Assembly (NCBI GenBank): GCA_001600415.1
Contig: BCJX01000009.1
Location: 724,358-788,357 of the forward strand
Length of the DNA: 64,000 nt
Origin: Pascua guehoae
Lineage: Eukaryota; Basidiomycota; Tremellomycetes; Trichosporonales; Trichosporonaceae
Direction of reading: 5' to 3'
The notes below the pieces were generated by a model that saw nothing but the letters and a program-made list of their open reading frames with translations, was not told the DNA's origin and searched no databases. Position numbers and translations under genes: made by a program. Positions within the stretch are counted from its first letter, which is position 1. Each line of letters opens with the position of its first letter. Positions 1 to 11,554 of this stretch are shown here, one piece after another.

Positions 1-6
1 ACTCAC

Positions 7-1845
7 AGTCTCGCAGCTGGTGATGAGGCGCGACAGGTGGTCGAGTGCCTTGGAGCCAGCGAGGTACTTTTTGCTCCGCTCAATACTCTCGCCCGCCGCA
101 GCCAACGAGTCAGTGCTTCCAGTGCGCGTCATGGTCGTCACACCGTTCCGCAGACGTGAGACGGGGTCGCCGGCGTGGTTGCCAGAATGGCTGTTTGCTG
201 GAGTAGCAGAACGGTTGTTTGACGGGGTGGCTGCGCGCGTAGGTGCTGGGTTTGTGCCAAACGGTGCGATCGGTGCGTCCTCGGCCATGCTGTAGATGAT
301 CACCTCGGCCAGACTCTGCGTCCGGTCGATGGCCTTCTTGGCGTCCAAAATCTTCCTACTGGTCCGCGCGTCGGCAGCAGTAATCGACATGCTGTTCTGG
401 GACGCAAGTGAACCACCAACAGGAACGTCTACGCGTCAGCTTTACATTTTGCTATTGCACTCACTGAGCGACCGGAGGCACTTGGACATGACAAACTCAA
501 ACTCCTGTTCGGTAAAGATGCCAATATCCTTGCGGATACCCCTCCAGTTGGGATCTCCCTGCTTCTCCTCGGGAGGGAGCAAAGACGGGTCAATCCAATA
601 GTTGAGGCCGTCAGCATCCTCCACAATCGTGCCCTCGCAATCAAGGATGCGTTGCCGGTGCACACGCTGCAACCGCCGAATGCTGGGGTTGCGAGCCTCC
701 TCCTCGGGGGTGTTTGTCCGGCCGCGAGGAATGCAGTCGAGCAGGGTTGGGTCTGACCGAGCTGGGTCGACGTGGGCAATGGCCAGCTGGCCGAGGAGGT
801 CGGACGCCTGGTCATCCCACAGGCCGCTGTTGAGGCCGTACCAGAGCTTGAAGACTGGAGGTTAGTTGTGTGCAATGGCGTGGGTAACCGTTGCCATTAA
901 CTCACTGAGGGGGAGCCACTTTTGGCAATGGGAGATTGGGAGGAAATGGACCAGGAACGCCTGCGTACCAAGGATCGAGTCCATCGATGGGTCAAACTGT
1001 GGCAAAATCACCTCGAGCATCTCGTCCACCTCGGATGGGTGGAAGAAGCGCTGCGCCGCTTCCGCGACATTGAGGTATACTGGGGCAAGGTTGAACGAGT
1101 GACGCGCCAGCTTGCCTGGGTGAGGGAACAGCTCGTTATAGAGGGCATCGTACAGTGGACGCCAAGGCATGCGGAGATCGGTGACGGTGATTGTGCGATC
1201 GCTGGCCTAGTCAGTGCGGATCCACAGAATCAAGTAACCCACCCCAGGAAGGAAATGAGGTCATTGGCCCTGTCTTCGACAAAGGACGTGCTCATCCCGG
1301 GAATGACTAGAGTCAGTGCTTTGGTGCTTTGCCGAACACAACCGCTGCCGCCACCTGCCGCTATCACACACAAACTCACAGAGAAGCTCGTAAAAGAGGA
1401 AAATGAGGCGGATGCGAATCTCACGCTTCATGGGGTAGCCCATACTGATCCAGCTTGATGGTCAGTGTCAAACCTATCCACCATTGACCCACATGTTGAG
1501 CGACGAGTTCCACATGCGAAACCCGGTCGCCCACTCGCGCGCCTTGACACACTCGGCAAGGCGGCAGACGATCAGCTCGAGTCGGGCATCCATTTCAGCC
1601 AGCGACTCGACCTCGTACGGAAGAGAGAGGGGGAGGCCGAGGCATGACAGGCGGTCGTCATCGGGCTGGTTAGGGGGAACCAGACATGGAAAGAAGCGCA
1701 TCCCAAGACGATGTTGACGTGTGATTTTGTGGAAACGACGAGCGGGGGGATGCAAGGCCATTGATTTGATTTTTTTGCGGTTCGGAGTGGCCTTGTGAAT
1801 GAGTTGTTTCGGACCACGAGGTTTGATGGTTCGTTTAACAGGCAT
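7..1845 (-). CDS. BLM10: Proteasome activator BLM10/PA200 (PSME4 family), 5' part, cut by the window edge
   Basis: Large HEAT-repeat protein that caps the 20S proteasome and opens its gate; nuclear and cytosolic. I read six exons on the minus strand: 1845-1493, 1444-1380, 1306-1243, 1201-906, 854-465 and 428-7. All joins keep phase and give 530 residues. The remaining roughly 1300 or more residues lie left of the window, and bases 1-6 are a GTGAGT donor. Recognition rests on the N-terminal family pattern: PYEVESLAEMDARLELIVCR, then MGYPMKREIRIRLIFLFYEL, then MPWRPLYDALYNELFPHPGK, then a run rich in FHPSEVDEML and LVHFLPI. The start at 1845 (MPVKRTIKPR) was preferred over an in-frame ATG at 1911. 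The acceptor at 1444 could also be nine bases upstream, in frame. Family assignment is from remembered conservation, without an alignment. Confidence 0.85.
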
Positions 1846-2587
1846 GGTGGGAGGGAGAAGTGTTGGGTTGCACGGAGGGAAGTGGCGAGAAGAGTAGGAA
1901 GGAAGAGACAATAAGAAGCGTGGCGGGGTATGGATTGTCGGCGAGCGCGGGCATTGTCAGTAAAGCGGTAGCAAGAAGCAAGCCGACCCCACACCCATAC
2001 ACACACCAACACACATGTGCGCACACACTCACCGCCACGGGCGCCCCTTCCTCTGCATTTGCCGACACGAGGCGGTTGTCTACTGGGGACGGCCACATGA
2101 GGCCGAGATTTTCACAGTAGTCGCAGTCTATTCGAGTAAACTCGCGTGCCAGGGCAGAGGGGCAGCATATCGAGGACGGACGGGCAAGGGCGGGGAGCAT
2201 GAGGGCGCAGTGAAGAACAAGACACGAATGGAATGTGCGCCAAGATTGACACCATCATTGGAGGCGAGCAACATTGTCCAGCGCATCATGGATGGTAACG
2301 GGGGTCGTGTGTGGCGCGGATTGGTGGCGGCCGAGGACATCAGTGCAAAGAAGCCAGATGCCAACGGAGAAAAGCGGTTGCGGTTGCCGTGAGAGGGGCG
2401 CGGGGAGGGGGGGAGGGGCACAAGGGGCGCGAGGGTAGTCGCAAGGGAAGTCATGGTCAGCATGTTTGTCACTAATCGCGAGTGGAATGTGTCCTTGCGG
2501 CCAACGCCCCACATGCCCACAGGCCACCGCGCCGTGGCGTACTCGACAGCCACCCCAGCGAGACGGCCCAAGGACTTTGTTACTCAC

Positions 2588-3061
2588 CACTAGGTTCGTA
2601 TAGGTCTTCCTCTTCTGCAGCACCAACGAGGTCTTCAACTTCGTCGTCGTCGTCGTCGTAGTCGTCGTCGTAGCCGTCGTCGTCGTATTCCGCGCCAAGG
2701 TACTCTCCAGACGCGACAAGGGAAGGGAAGCCGTAGAAGGGGCGTGTAACAGGTCGATGAGAGCCGGGCAGCAAGGCTGTATTGGAGTCAGTTGAAGCAC
2801 ATGTGATAACAGATAGTAGTAGTAGTGTGACCGATCGGGTGGCGCCAGGGCACTACCAAGCAAGCCGCAGGCCACGGACCACAGTGGCTGCGGCAGTCTC
2901 CGAGACTGCATTGGAGATCCGCAATGAATACACAGTAGTGGTTGCACGTCCCCACGTTGAACCGACAGCGGTACACCCACAGGCCGTTCATAATGACAGC
3001 ACTCACGAGCTAGGAAAGTGGGAGTTGGACTAGCTGCCAGCGAGCCCACACCTGCCGTCAT
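2588..3061 (-). CDS. Candidate N-terminal part of an unknown acidic protein
   Basis: Two candidate exons, 3061-3007 and 2776-2588, are joined by a 230-nt intron with a GTGAGT donor and an ACTGAC branch just before the ACAG acceptor. The joined frame starts MTAGVGSLAASP and continues into LLPGSHRPVTRPFYGFPSLV, followed by a dense Asp/Tyr/Glu stretch. The second exon ends on another GTGAGT donor, so the gene should continue, but I could not follow it with confidence. A possible later exon at 2130-2040 reads DCDYCENLGLMWPSP in the matching phase and also ends on GTGAGT. No family recognised. Splice signals and GC-rich third positions favour a gene; the missing 3' part argues for caution. Confidence 0.3.
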
Positions 3062-6000
3062 AGGCGCTTTGAAGGGTGGAAAGTGGTGGCAGAGAGAAGT
3101 GGAGTGGTGGCAGAGAGTGGCGTGCGAGTGGGTCTTGTTCTCGTGCAACCGTTGCAAAGCGGGTTAAAGGGAAGAGTCCAGTTGTGTGTTTGCAATGAGT
3201 CTTCCCTCGCTCATTGATATCGGCGGTCGATGGCGATGGTCCGCTGACGGTGCGTTGTATCAAAGGTGGATCGACCGGCGCGACTTGTCATCGTCATGGA
3301 CACAAGCTTGCACCGCGAGCACCTCTCTCTACTTTCCACTCCTTGCACCGCTACTTGGCTCGCGCAATCGCGAAGTCCGCCTCCACCCAGGCGTCACTCA
3401 CGTCACCTGCTCGTGGCTGTAGCACACAGTACACGTGTAATTTTAGTTGAACCCTTGGGTATCACAGATCTCAAAGGAGGAGGATCTGTTGGTTGTTGCC
3501 TAATCTTATTGCGTCCCCGCTGTTACGGGTAGTAATAACACGTCATTGATTCAAAATTTAACCCTTCAAGTGGCCGCTTGGCTTGGTTTTGGTGGGTTTG
3601 AATTCATATTGCAAAGCTTGTTTTGCCGGACCGGACCGGCAACATGGCAGGAAGCCGGAGCTACTATTACCATCTCTTTGGCCAGTCGAAATGCTGGTTC
3701 AAGACGTGATGAAGGCAACTATACAGTAGTTGGCCCCAAGCAGAACCAAGAAAAGTGGTGCGCAGTGGGTAAACGGTGCCAGGCCTAATTGCCGTGCCCA
3801 GACTTGCACAGGTCACTCGGCTGCAAGGCTGTGGACTGGTGTGGCCAAACATGAGCACACGAACATGGACATGTGTGCTGGACGTGCTGGATGCTGATGG
3901 ACGCGTGGCCGTGCACGAGGCGCCTGCCGCCGCTGCAGTACTGTGGTGGAGAAAAGCATGAGGGAGTCGGTCGAGTATGGGACAAGAGAGACGGGGCAGG
4001 AGGGGAAAGGGGCCAGCCAGTAAAAGGGGAGCGGCCCAAAAGATGCAGGACGAGACAAGGATGTGCTGAGCACCCTGGAATTGCCCTGGGGGGGAGGGGG
4101 GTCTTTGTGCCTTGGATCCACTAGCGTTGAATGGAAACAAGGCAGGGGTTTGCAGCCAGTGCCGGCGCCTTGCATCCAAAAGTGCAGACGCCAAAGACGA
4201 GACAAGAGGCACCACGGAGGGTTAGGCAGTTTGGCGGCAGGGTAAATTCGGAAGAGATCGAGCACAGAGGCCCAGAACACACAAGCCTTGCCAAAATGGC
4301 CATGCAGCATGCAGCATGCAGCAGCAGGCAGGCCGACACCCAACAGCAAAAGGCGCATGGCACCTGCCACCTGCCACAAGGCTTGCGAGGTAAACGCAAA
4401 AAAAGGCCCAAAAGGCCCAAAAGGCCCAACAGGCCACAGGCCAACGGCACAACGGCGCCAAAGGCTTGTCAGCCACACAAGCCACCGTAGCCGGTCAAGA
4501 AAGAAACGAGCAAACGAGGGGCAGAGTGCGGCAACAGCAAACTGGGTACCTTCCCCCACCCCTGCGCCTCTGCTGTGCCGCCCGCCCGTGCCGCCCGTGC
4601 CGCCCATGCCGCCAGTGTAGCCCGTGCAGCCCGTGCCGCTCTGCCCACGGAGTGCACACTGCACATTGCGTGCATTGTGTGGCACGCACCCCGGTTCCCT
4701 CCATACGCGCTGTGCCAGTCCAGGTATGCCAGGTACAGTCACCAGCATGCAGCGCGCGCTTCTCTCTCTCTCTGTGCTGGCACACGCAGTGCACGCAGCA
4801 CACGACCCGTAACACGACGGCCACCACCACTGCCGACTCATCCGCCTTTACCTACTGTAGTGGTGCCATGCAGCCGGCTGGCGCAATCCATCCTTTTTGA
4901 CCCCGAAATCAGAGCAAAGTCCCTTTGGCAACAAGTCTATCCTATCGACAATCTCCACCACCCCTTTTCTTTATCCTTCTCCTCACCCACTATTGTTTGC
5001 AGCCACGCACACAACAACACTACTACATACACTACATTGCATCCACCGTCTCGGCCTGGCTTGGCTTGCATCCAGCATCCACCACCGCGCACCACACTCA
5101 AACGCCACAACCGACTGTGTATGCGAGGTTCCCGAGCCACGCCGCAATTCGTTACGCCCGCGCGCGCCGCCTGCCACTCGAGTGTCCGCACGCGCGTCTC
5201 AATCCTGGACCCTGCCTGCTTCGCGTTCCCCACCCACGCCTCGTTCCCCTCATCCATCCATCCCTCCCTCCCTCCCTCCCTCGCTGCTTCCCTTCCTCCT
5301 TGCCTCCCTCACCCCTTACCTCCCTCCCTACCTCCCACCCTCCCACTCTCCTTGCCCTTCCTCTGCTTGCTGCCGCACGACCGACGCTCGGCTCGGCGAC
5401 CCACAGTCCTCCCATCCCCTGTTCTTTCCATCCACAATACGAGAGTACTGTAGCACACTTGCCACTGCGCACGCGTGCACACGTTTTACTCCCATCACGA
5501 CCACGACCACCCCCACCACCACCACAACACAACCCACGCCAAACGCCAAGGCCAACACAACCACCACACCACTCCACACGCGCAACCCCGATCCACACTC
5601 CTCGAACATCGACTCCGGTCGCCACCGAATTGTCTCGTGTCGCACATCTGGCGTGTCTCTGACCAACACACGCACACCTTGCTAGGCGTGCCGTTGTTTC
5701 CCGTACCGCCTCTTTGGGCTCTTCGACCGCGGCGCCACGTCTCGACCCCTGTGGTCGTGTCACTCATCCAACCCTGCATATACCCACTTGTCACGACGGT
5801 ATCGAGCACGGACGCGCGTAACACGTCTGCGCAACATCCACCCAATCGACGCGCCGACACCTGGCACTGCGACGACGACGACGCCGACGACACTGGCGAC
5901 TAGGACGACTAGGACTGCGACTGTCGTGTGCAACACACATACACCACACACGCACACATCTACACACTCGGTCCTCGCCATCCCCCCGGGCAACCTTCAC

Positions 6001-6094
6001 TTGCGCCTTCGTACACGGAGCGGCACTTGGCGAGTGACTGCCACACACCACCTTTGACCTTTGTAAACCGCCCCATCCTCTAATACTGTGCGCC
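3062..6094. other. 3-kb region without a convincing gene; repeats and leader of the STE20 gene
   Basis: I see no ORF with family features on either strand; the long minus-strand frame at 3813-4841 is Cys/Trp/Gly-rich low-complexity reading. It holds short tandem repeats: CATGCAG copies near 4302-4325, AAAAGGCCC copies near 4397-4432, and a 9-bp GTGCCGCCC array near 4575-4643. From about 4870 the plus strand becomes pyrimidine-rich, with a CCCT-type tract at 5255-5345. This is typical of fungal promoters and 5' leaders and probably belongs to the kinase gene starting at 6095. Confidence 0.6.
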
Positions 6095-8802
6095 ATGTCC
6101 CATACAAGCCCTAAGCGCATAGGGGCGATTCGCCATCCTCAGCAAGAGTGTAAGTGTGCCATGCTTTTGGACCCTCAATCCCGAGACACACTGACTCTTG
6201 TTTTGCAGACACTGGTGCTACGCCAATGACCAATGCCAGCGACCTTCCCATTAGCCAGACGTACTCTGTGCGGCCCACCAGCAACTCGCACAGCTTTGCA
6301 CCAGGGTCCGACATGTCACTGGGCATGACTTCGTCTCGTCCCACAGGGGCTGTCCCTCCAACATCGTACCGCCAAGAGCCTCCGTCCTCGACTTATGCAT
6401 CTGGCAACAACGGCTTTGGCATGTCTGCATCCACATCGGCTCGTCGCGAGTCTGGATCCTTGATGTCTCCAGGCGGCGGCCTCGCATCCGGCGCCTCGTC
6501 ACGCGCGCCCACCATGCACGGCTACTCGGCCTCCAACTCCCCCAACATGAACCGCCATTCATACACGCTCGGACCCGCACCGACGGCCCCGTATCCTCCC
6601 AGGCCAATGCGTTCCGGCACGATGCCTGTGAACGAACACCCGGGCCAGCCTCAGGGCGGAATGAACGGCACAATGTACCGCGAAGCTCGCAGCCCCTCGC
6701 TGTCAAACGGGTCTGTCAACTCTACCATGCCGCTCATGACTTCGGCATCGACCAACGCACCACTTGAACAGTCATTTGAATCCAAGCTCGGCATCGGCCA
6801 ATCTATCCCCGTCCAGATGAACCAGGAGCCGCCCAAGGATACCCCGACGATGCGGGCTCGGAGCGGCACGCTCAAGAGCACAAAGGACAAGAAGAGCGTC
6901 TTTGGCGTCCTGAGTGGTGAGCACGAGGGCCGGAACGCCACGCTGACACGTTTAGATCTCCTGAACAGCAATCAGAAGATGCCCGTCATCTCGACGCCAT
7001 ACGACCCCATTCACTTGACCCATGTCGGGTTTGACTACAACACGGGCCAGTGTAAGTCTTTGGTCGTCACACACGCGCGCCCGTCGCCACGTTGACACTG
7101 TTGCAGATACTGGCATGCCAGAGGAATGGCAAAAGATTCTCGACGAGAATGGCATCACCCGCGCCGAGCAGCAGGAAAACCCCGACAAGGTTCTCGCGGT
7201 TGTCCAATTCTTCCAAGACCGCGATGCGCCAACGGACCCCGACGACGAAGTGTGGGCCAAGATGCGCAACGCCGGTCCTACCTTGCCCCAGCTGTCTCCC
7301 AACACGTCGCCATCGCCCCAGCCACCAAGCACTGACATGTCGCGCGAGAACAGCAACGATGGCAGCAATTCGTATCAGTATTTCAATCATCGCACAGCGC
7401 CCGTGCCCCCGTCGCAGGCGGCCAAGCAGCCACAGCCCTCGAGTCGCATCCAGGCCGAGCGCGCTGCGCCTCCAAAGCCGCAGCGCATGCCCTCCCACTC
7501 GGCGACGTCACCCGCCGTGCAGGAACGTCCTGCCCTCGACCGCTCTCTTTCTCTCCGTCACCATGCTCCTCCTCCCGCAGCCCAGTCTGCGATTCCTCCA
7601 CCGCCACCTGTTCCGCAGCAGGCACCACAGCAGCAGCACGGCACTCCCAAGCAACGAGCACCGCTCGACCGGTCCGTGTCGTCGCGTGCTCCGGCCTCCA
7701 ACAAGGTCGCGCCGCAGCTGCACAAGTCGCAATCGCAGTCGGCCAAGCGCAGGGAGCGCGACCCAGCACCTGGTGCTGGTCCTGCTGGTGCCACGGTGCC
7801 TGGCGGTGTGGCACGCACACAGACCAAGGGCCGCGAGCAGGGTCAGCGCCGTCGCGACAAGGCAAAGGAAAACGAAGAGGTTGTCCGGCAGCTGCAGGTC
7901 ATTTGCTCTCCTGGCGACCCAAACCAGATCTACCGGAACCTCGTCAAGATTGGCCAGGGCGCATCGGGCGGCGTCTACACTGCGTACGACAAGGGCTCGA
8001 CGCCTGTTGCGATCAAGCAGATGAACCTCGAAAAGCAGCCCAAGCAGGACCTCATCATCAACGAGATTCTCGTCATGCGCGAGTCCGAGCACAAGAACAT
8101 TGTCAACTTCAAAGACTCGTACCTCTGGAAGGGCGACCTTTGGGTTGTCATGGAGTACATGGAGGGCGGCTCGCTCACCGACGTTGTCACTGCCCACTGC
8201 ATGTCCGAGGCCCAGATTGCGGCCGTCAGCCGCGAAACGTGCGAAGGCCTCCGCCACCTGCACTCGAAGGGCGTCATTCACCGCGACATTAAGAGTGACA
8301 ACATTCTGCTTTCGCTCAACGGCGACGTCAAGCTCAGTGAGTCTTTTTCTGCGAGAGACCAGTTGGAGCGACCCCTGCTAACCTCTTTATAGCCGACTTT
8401 GGCTTTTGTGCACGCATCGCCGACCCGCTTTCGACCAAGCGCACGACCATGGTCGGCACGCCGTACTGGATGGCGCCCGAGGTCGTCACTCGCAAGGAGT
8501 ATGGTCCCAAGGTGGACATTTGGTCGCTGGGTATCATGGCCATCGAGATGCTCGAGGGCGAGCCTCCGTACCTGAACGAGAACCCCCTGCGCGCCCTTTA
8601 CCTGATTGCGACCAACGGCACGCCCAAGATCAAAGATTGGGACAAGCTGTCGAGCGTGTTCCGCGACTACCTCCAGCGGTGTCTCACGGTCGACGCCGAA
8701 AAGCGCCCCACGGCCGAGCAGCTCTTGCAACACGAGTTCTTCAAGTATGCCGCAAAGTTATCCTCTCTTTCGGGCATGATCAAGAGCGCGCGCAAAAACT
8801 AG
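6095..8802 (+). CDS. STE20: p21-activated Ser/Thr protein kinase (STE20/PAK)
   Basis: Rho-GTPase (Cdc42/Rac) regulated kinase acting in polarity, mating and filamentation MAPK signalling. Five exons: 6095-6149, 6209-6916, 6956-7051, 7107-8336 and 8393-8802; 832 residues. A low-complexity N-terminus is followed by a CRIB/PBD motif at about residues 261-276 ([16 protein letters not shown]). A Pro/Gln-rich linker follows, then a full kinase domain from about 560 to 815. In it I see the glycine loop ([11 protein letters not shown]), the VAIKQ lysine near 590, HRDIKSDN near 677, DFG near 698 and TPYWMAPE. No PH domain is visible, which favours a STE20/PAK1 type over CLA4. The start is set by the first ATG (MSHTSPKR), whose exon joins in phase. 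Intron 2 (6917-6955) is 39 nt, in frame and stop-free (see findings). It converges with the lipid kinase gene at 9604. Confidence 0.93.
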
Positions 8803-9603
8803 GACCCTCCCCCCAACACGTCGTCTCCATCGTTATTTATCCCCTCGTCTCCCCTTAGTCCTGCTACCCACGCGCGCGACCACTTCATTGTCGCCCATCA
8901 TTGTCATTCCCGCAATGTCCATTCCCAGTCTGCATTGTTGCGCCGTGCATGCGCCGTCGTCGTGCGATACCAAAACCGCCGCCGCGTGGCACCGACCGCA
9001 GGCGCTAGCCCACGAAACGCGCGAAATCACGCCATCACGTATATCGCCCATGCCACCTCAACCCCCAGTGTTTTCATCACATCGTGCTCCGACACCCATC
9101 TGGTCACCACAACCCACCCTCGCTCTCGCTTGTATATACAGTTTTCCGCATGTGCTGAAAAACTAAATGACTCTAGTTTACGTGATGCAAGTGGATTACA
9201 GGTACGGTGCAAAGGGCGTGCGCGGGAGAGGTGTAGCGATGGTGTGTGGATCCACTGCTCATTGTCCATGACGGCGGTAAGGGCGTTGACCGTCTGGCAA
9301 TGTGTTTACCGTCTCGCAATGCCTCTAGCGTGTCTCAGCGCGTCGGCTGACTCGCAACGTCTCGAGCTTTTGTGAACGGCTTCGACGGCATCTACACAGA
9401 GCCCGCTGACACAAGCTGGCATTGTCTGTAAACCGACGAGTGCCAGTGTCACACCTGTCACGGTACCACGTCCATCTAGAGCTACGAGTCTATAGTGCGA
9501 CCCGCCTACAGTTGCGCACGAGTGCAATCTGTCAAGGCAATACCAACCGCTGCCTGCCCACGCCCGCCCAACCTCTACCCTCCAGCTCGCCCACGTTGCA
9601 ACT
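8803..9603. other. Convergent intergenic region
   Basis: The STE20 gene (plus) and the lipid kinase gene (minus) both end here, so this is shared 3' space. No ORF with family features, RNA gene or repeat array was seen. Confidence 0.6.
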
Positions 9604-11554
9604 CTAGCCCCATACCCAGAACCCGCTCCCCTCCCCACCGGTGACGACCTGGGCCACCGCCCTCCCTCCACGGGGGACGGTATACAGCGACCCGTCAGCA
9701 CACACAACATGGCTCTTGGGATGCGGCTGCGGCGCGTCGGTGGGGCGCCACTCGAACCCGCCGCATCGGAAGACTTCCACCACGACCTCGCCCTGTGCGC
9801 CCTCGTCACCCCCTTGCTTGTCCCCCGTGCCCGAGGCGTTGTCCGCATCCCCGGACTCAAAGCGCAGCCCCACATGCTTGCCGTCATGGTACGCCGCGCC
9901 GAGGACGTGCGCCGCGCGCGCCGCCCACTCGTCTGCGCCGCTCTCGCCCCGCGCCCGCGCCGCGCGCACGCGCGGATCACGCAGGGGCCGGAGGACGATA
10001 ATGTCCATTGTGCCGTGGCCCGGGGACGCGAGCGTGGGCGCAATGACGAATGTGGGCTCGAGGCGCGTCGTCGTCGTCGACGAGAGGAGGTACGCAAACG
10101 GCCCCCGAAGTGTGACTGTCCCGTTCTCGTCCCCATCACCACCCCGGTTCCCGTTCCCGCTCCCAGACCCCGAGTCGGCAGTGTACGGCGCCACCCACCC
10201 GCGCTCCGGGTCATACTGCTGCACACCACCCCGGCCAGGAAGCAGGCGCACGTCGGCACGGAAGAATTCGGTTATGTTGGCCGCGGCGGCCATCTTGAAC
10301 CGCTCCAGGCCTGGGTGGGCGGCGCGCAGCGCCTCGCTGTCGGCGAGAATGTTGGCGTGCAGCGCCGTCGAGAGTACAATGTGTGATGGGATCGGGCCCG
10401 TGTGGGCGTCTTGTTCTTGTTCTTGTTCTTGCTCGTTTTCCTCGCCGTGGATCCGCGTCAGCGTCACCGGCAGCGGGCGCGGGGTGGCGCCGTCCAGCGC
10501 AAGCCGGAGCGAGGCGAGGGCCGTTTGCGTGCCCTCTGGGTGGGTGTCGGGGGGGAAGAGGGTCGAGTGGAGCGCGTTTGCCTGGGTGTCAGTCACTTGA
10601 GCCTTCAGAGCTTTCAGAGCCTTAAGAGATATAAGAGTTTTCAAAGCTTTCAGAGCCTTCGGAGCTTTCAGGCCATTCTGAGCTTTCAGAGCCTTCAGAG
10701 CCTTCAGAGTTCTCCAGGCCGTGTCGTCGTGCTATTCCAGCGGCATCTCTGGGCCCACTTCAGCACTGCGGGATGTACACCGCTACGACTGGCACACCAG
10801 CCGTCGCTACGACCACGCCGGGGACACCAGCCGCGGCCCCTTGGCGTACTGCCGTGCGACCTGGCCGTGCGACCTTGCCTTTGGACCCGCTGGGCGCGTA
10901 GGCCCAATACTCGTCTCCATCAAGCCCCAAAGCACCGTCCGCCCAACACTGTCCACCTCTCATCCACGCCTCCCCGCTCGCTCCTACCCCGCACCCCCAC
11001 ACCCCCACAACCCCATCCCCATCCCCACGCCGACGCCGACGCCCACCCCCACACCCACACCCACACCCACACCCACACCCACACCCACGCCAAACTCACA
11101 GTTCCAAGCGGCAGCACCACCAGCCCCCACCTCCCCCTCACCCCGCCCTCACCCACCACACCCTCCATCATCTCGTGCGCCGTCCCGTCCCCGCCCGCGA
11201 CGATCACCCGCGTAAGCGACACCAGCCCATCCCCGCCCTGTGTCGCCTCTACTTGCGCCGCAATGGCGCGCCCGATGCGGCCCGCGTCGCCGACGCCGCG
11301 CGTCTCGTGTACCGTGTACTTCTCGCCTCGGGCGGCGAGGAGCGGGATGACGTGTTTGTCCACGACTGGGATGTTAGGTATGCCCCCCAGTATGGAGTGT
11401 CATGCGCTGCGGGAAGTGCTGGTGCAAAATGAGCAAGGGGGGGTCACAGCTGGTCCGCTGTGTGCCCGACTCGACTCGACGCGACTCGGCGCGACTCACA
11501 CTCTGGCGCGGCCCCGACGCCCGAGATGGGGTTCACGAGAATGTGCCAGGCCAT
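9604..11554 (-). CDS. Sphingoid long-chain-base / diacylglycerol kinase family lipid kinase
   Basis: ATP-dependent lipid kinase of the DAGK catalytic fold, most likely phosphorylating sphingoid bases at a membrane. Three exons: 11554-11500, 11365-11100 and 10581-9604; 432 residues. The first exon gives the typical start MAWHILVNPISGVGAAPE. The second contains the nucleotide-binding GGDGT signature at residues 76-80 (VIVAGGDGTAHEMMEGV) and ends at LPLGT, which the third exon continues with ANALHS, as expected for the family. The C-terminal part has TMDIIVLRPLRDP and VVVEVFRCGGFEW, typical of the fungal LCB-kinase branch. The 518-nt intron (10582-11099) is far longer than its neighbours and consists largely of tandem repeats. 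Substrate (sphingoid base versus diacylglycerol) cannot be decided from sequence alone. Confidence 0.85.
10573..10722. repeat. Degenerate AGCTTTCAGAGCCTTCAG tandem repeat, mostly in the lipid kinase intron
   Basis: The plus strand carries many imperfect copies of a 9-10 bp unit (TTCAGAGCC, TTCAGAGCT). It sits almost wholly inside intron 10582-11099 and starts next to its acceptor. Confidence 0.8.
11053..11088. repeat. Six tandem copies of ACCCAC (GTGGGT on the coding strand) in the lipid kinase intron
   Basis: Six perfect hexamers lie a few bases inside the true GTGAGT donor at 11099. GTGGGT is itself a donor hexamer used by several genes in this window, so the array is a run of donor look-alikes. 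Confidence 0.85.

Noticed and set aside
2015..2392. Plus-strand frame ending near ASNIVQRIMDGNGGRVW, resembling the C-terminus of a short-chain dehydrogenase
   Set aside because: No Rossmann start or catalytic motif upstream on the plus strand, and weak third-position bias; the likeness is short.
3813..4841. 342-codon minus-strand frame
   Set aside because: Cys, Trp and Gly-rich with repeats such as GGTGGTGG-type coding; no family features and random third positions. It is a reading of low-complexity DNA.
11041..11095. CCCACA array as a telomere-like repeat
   Set aside because: The unit is six bases (ACCCAC), differs from fungal TTAGGG-type telomere repeats, and lies inside an intron.
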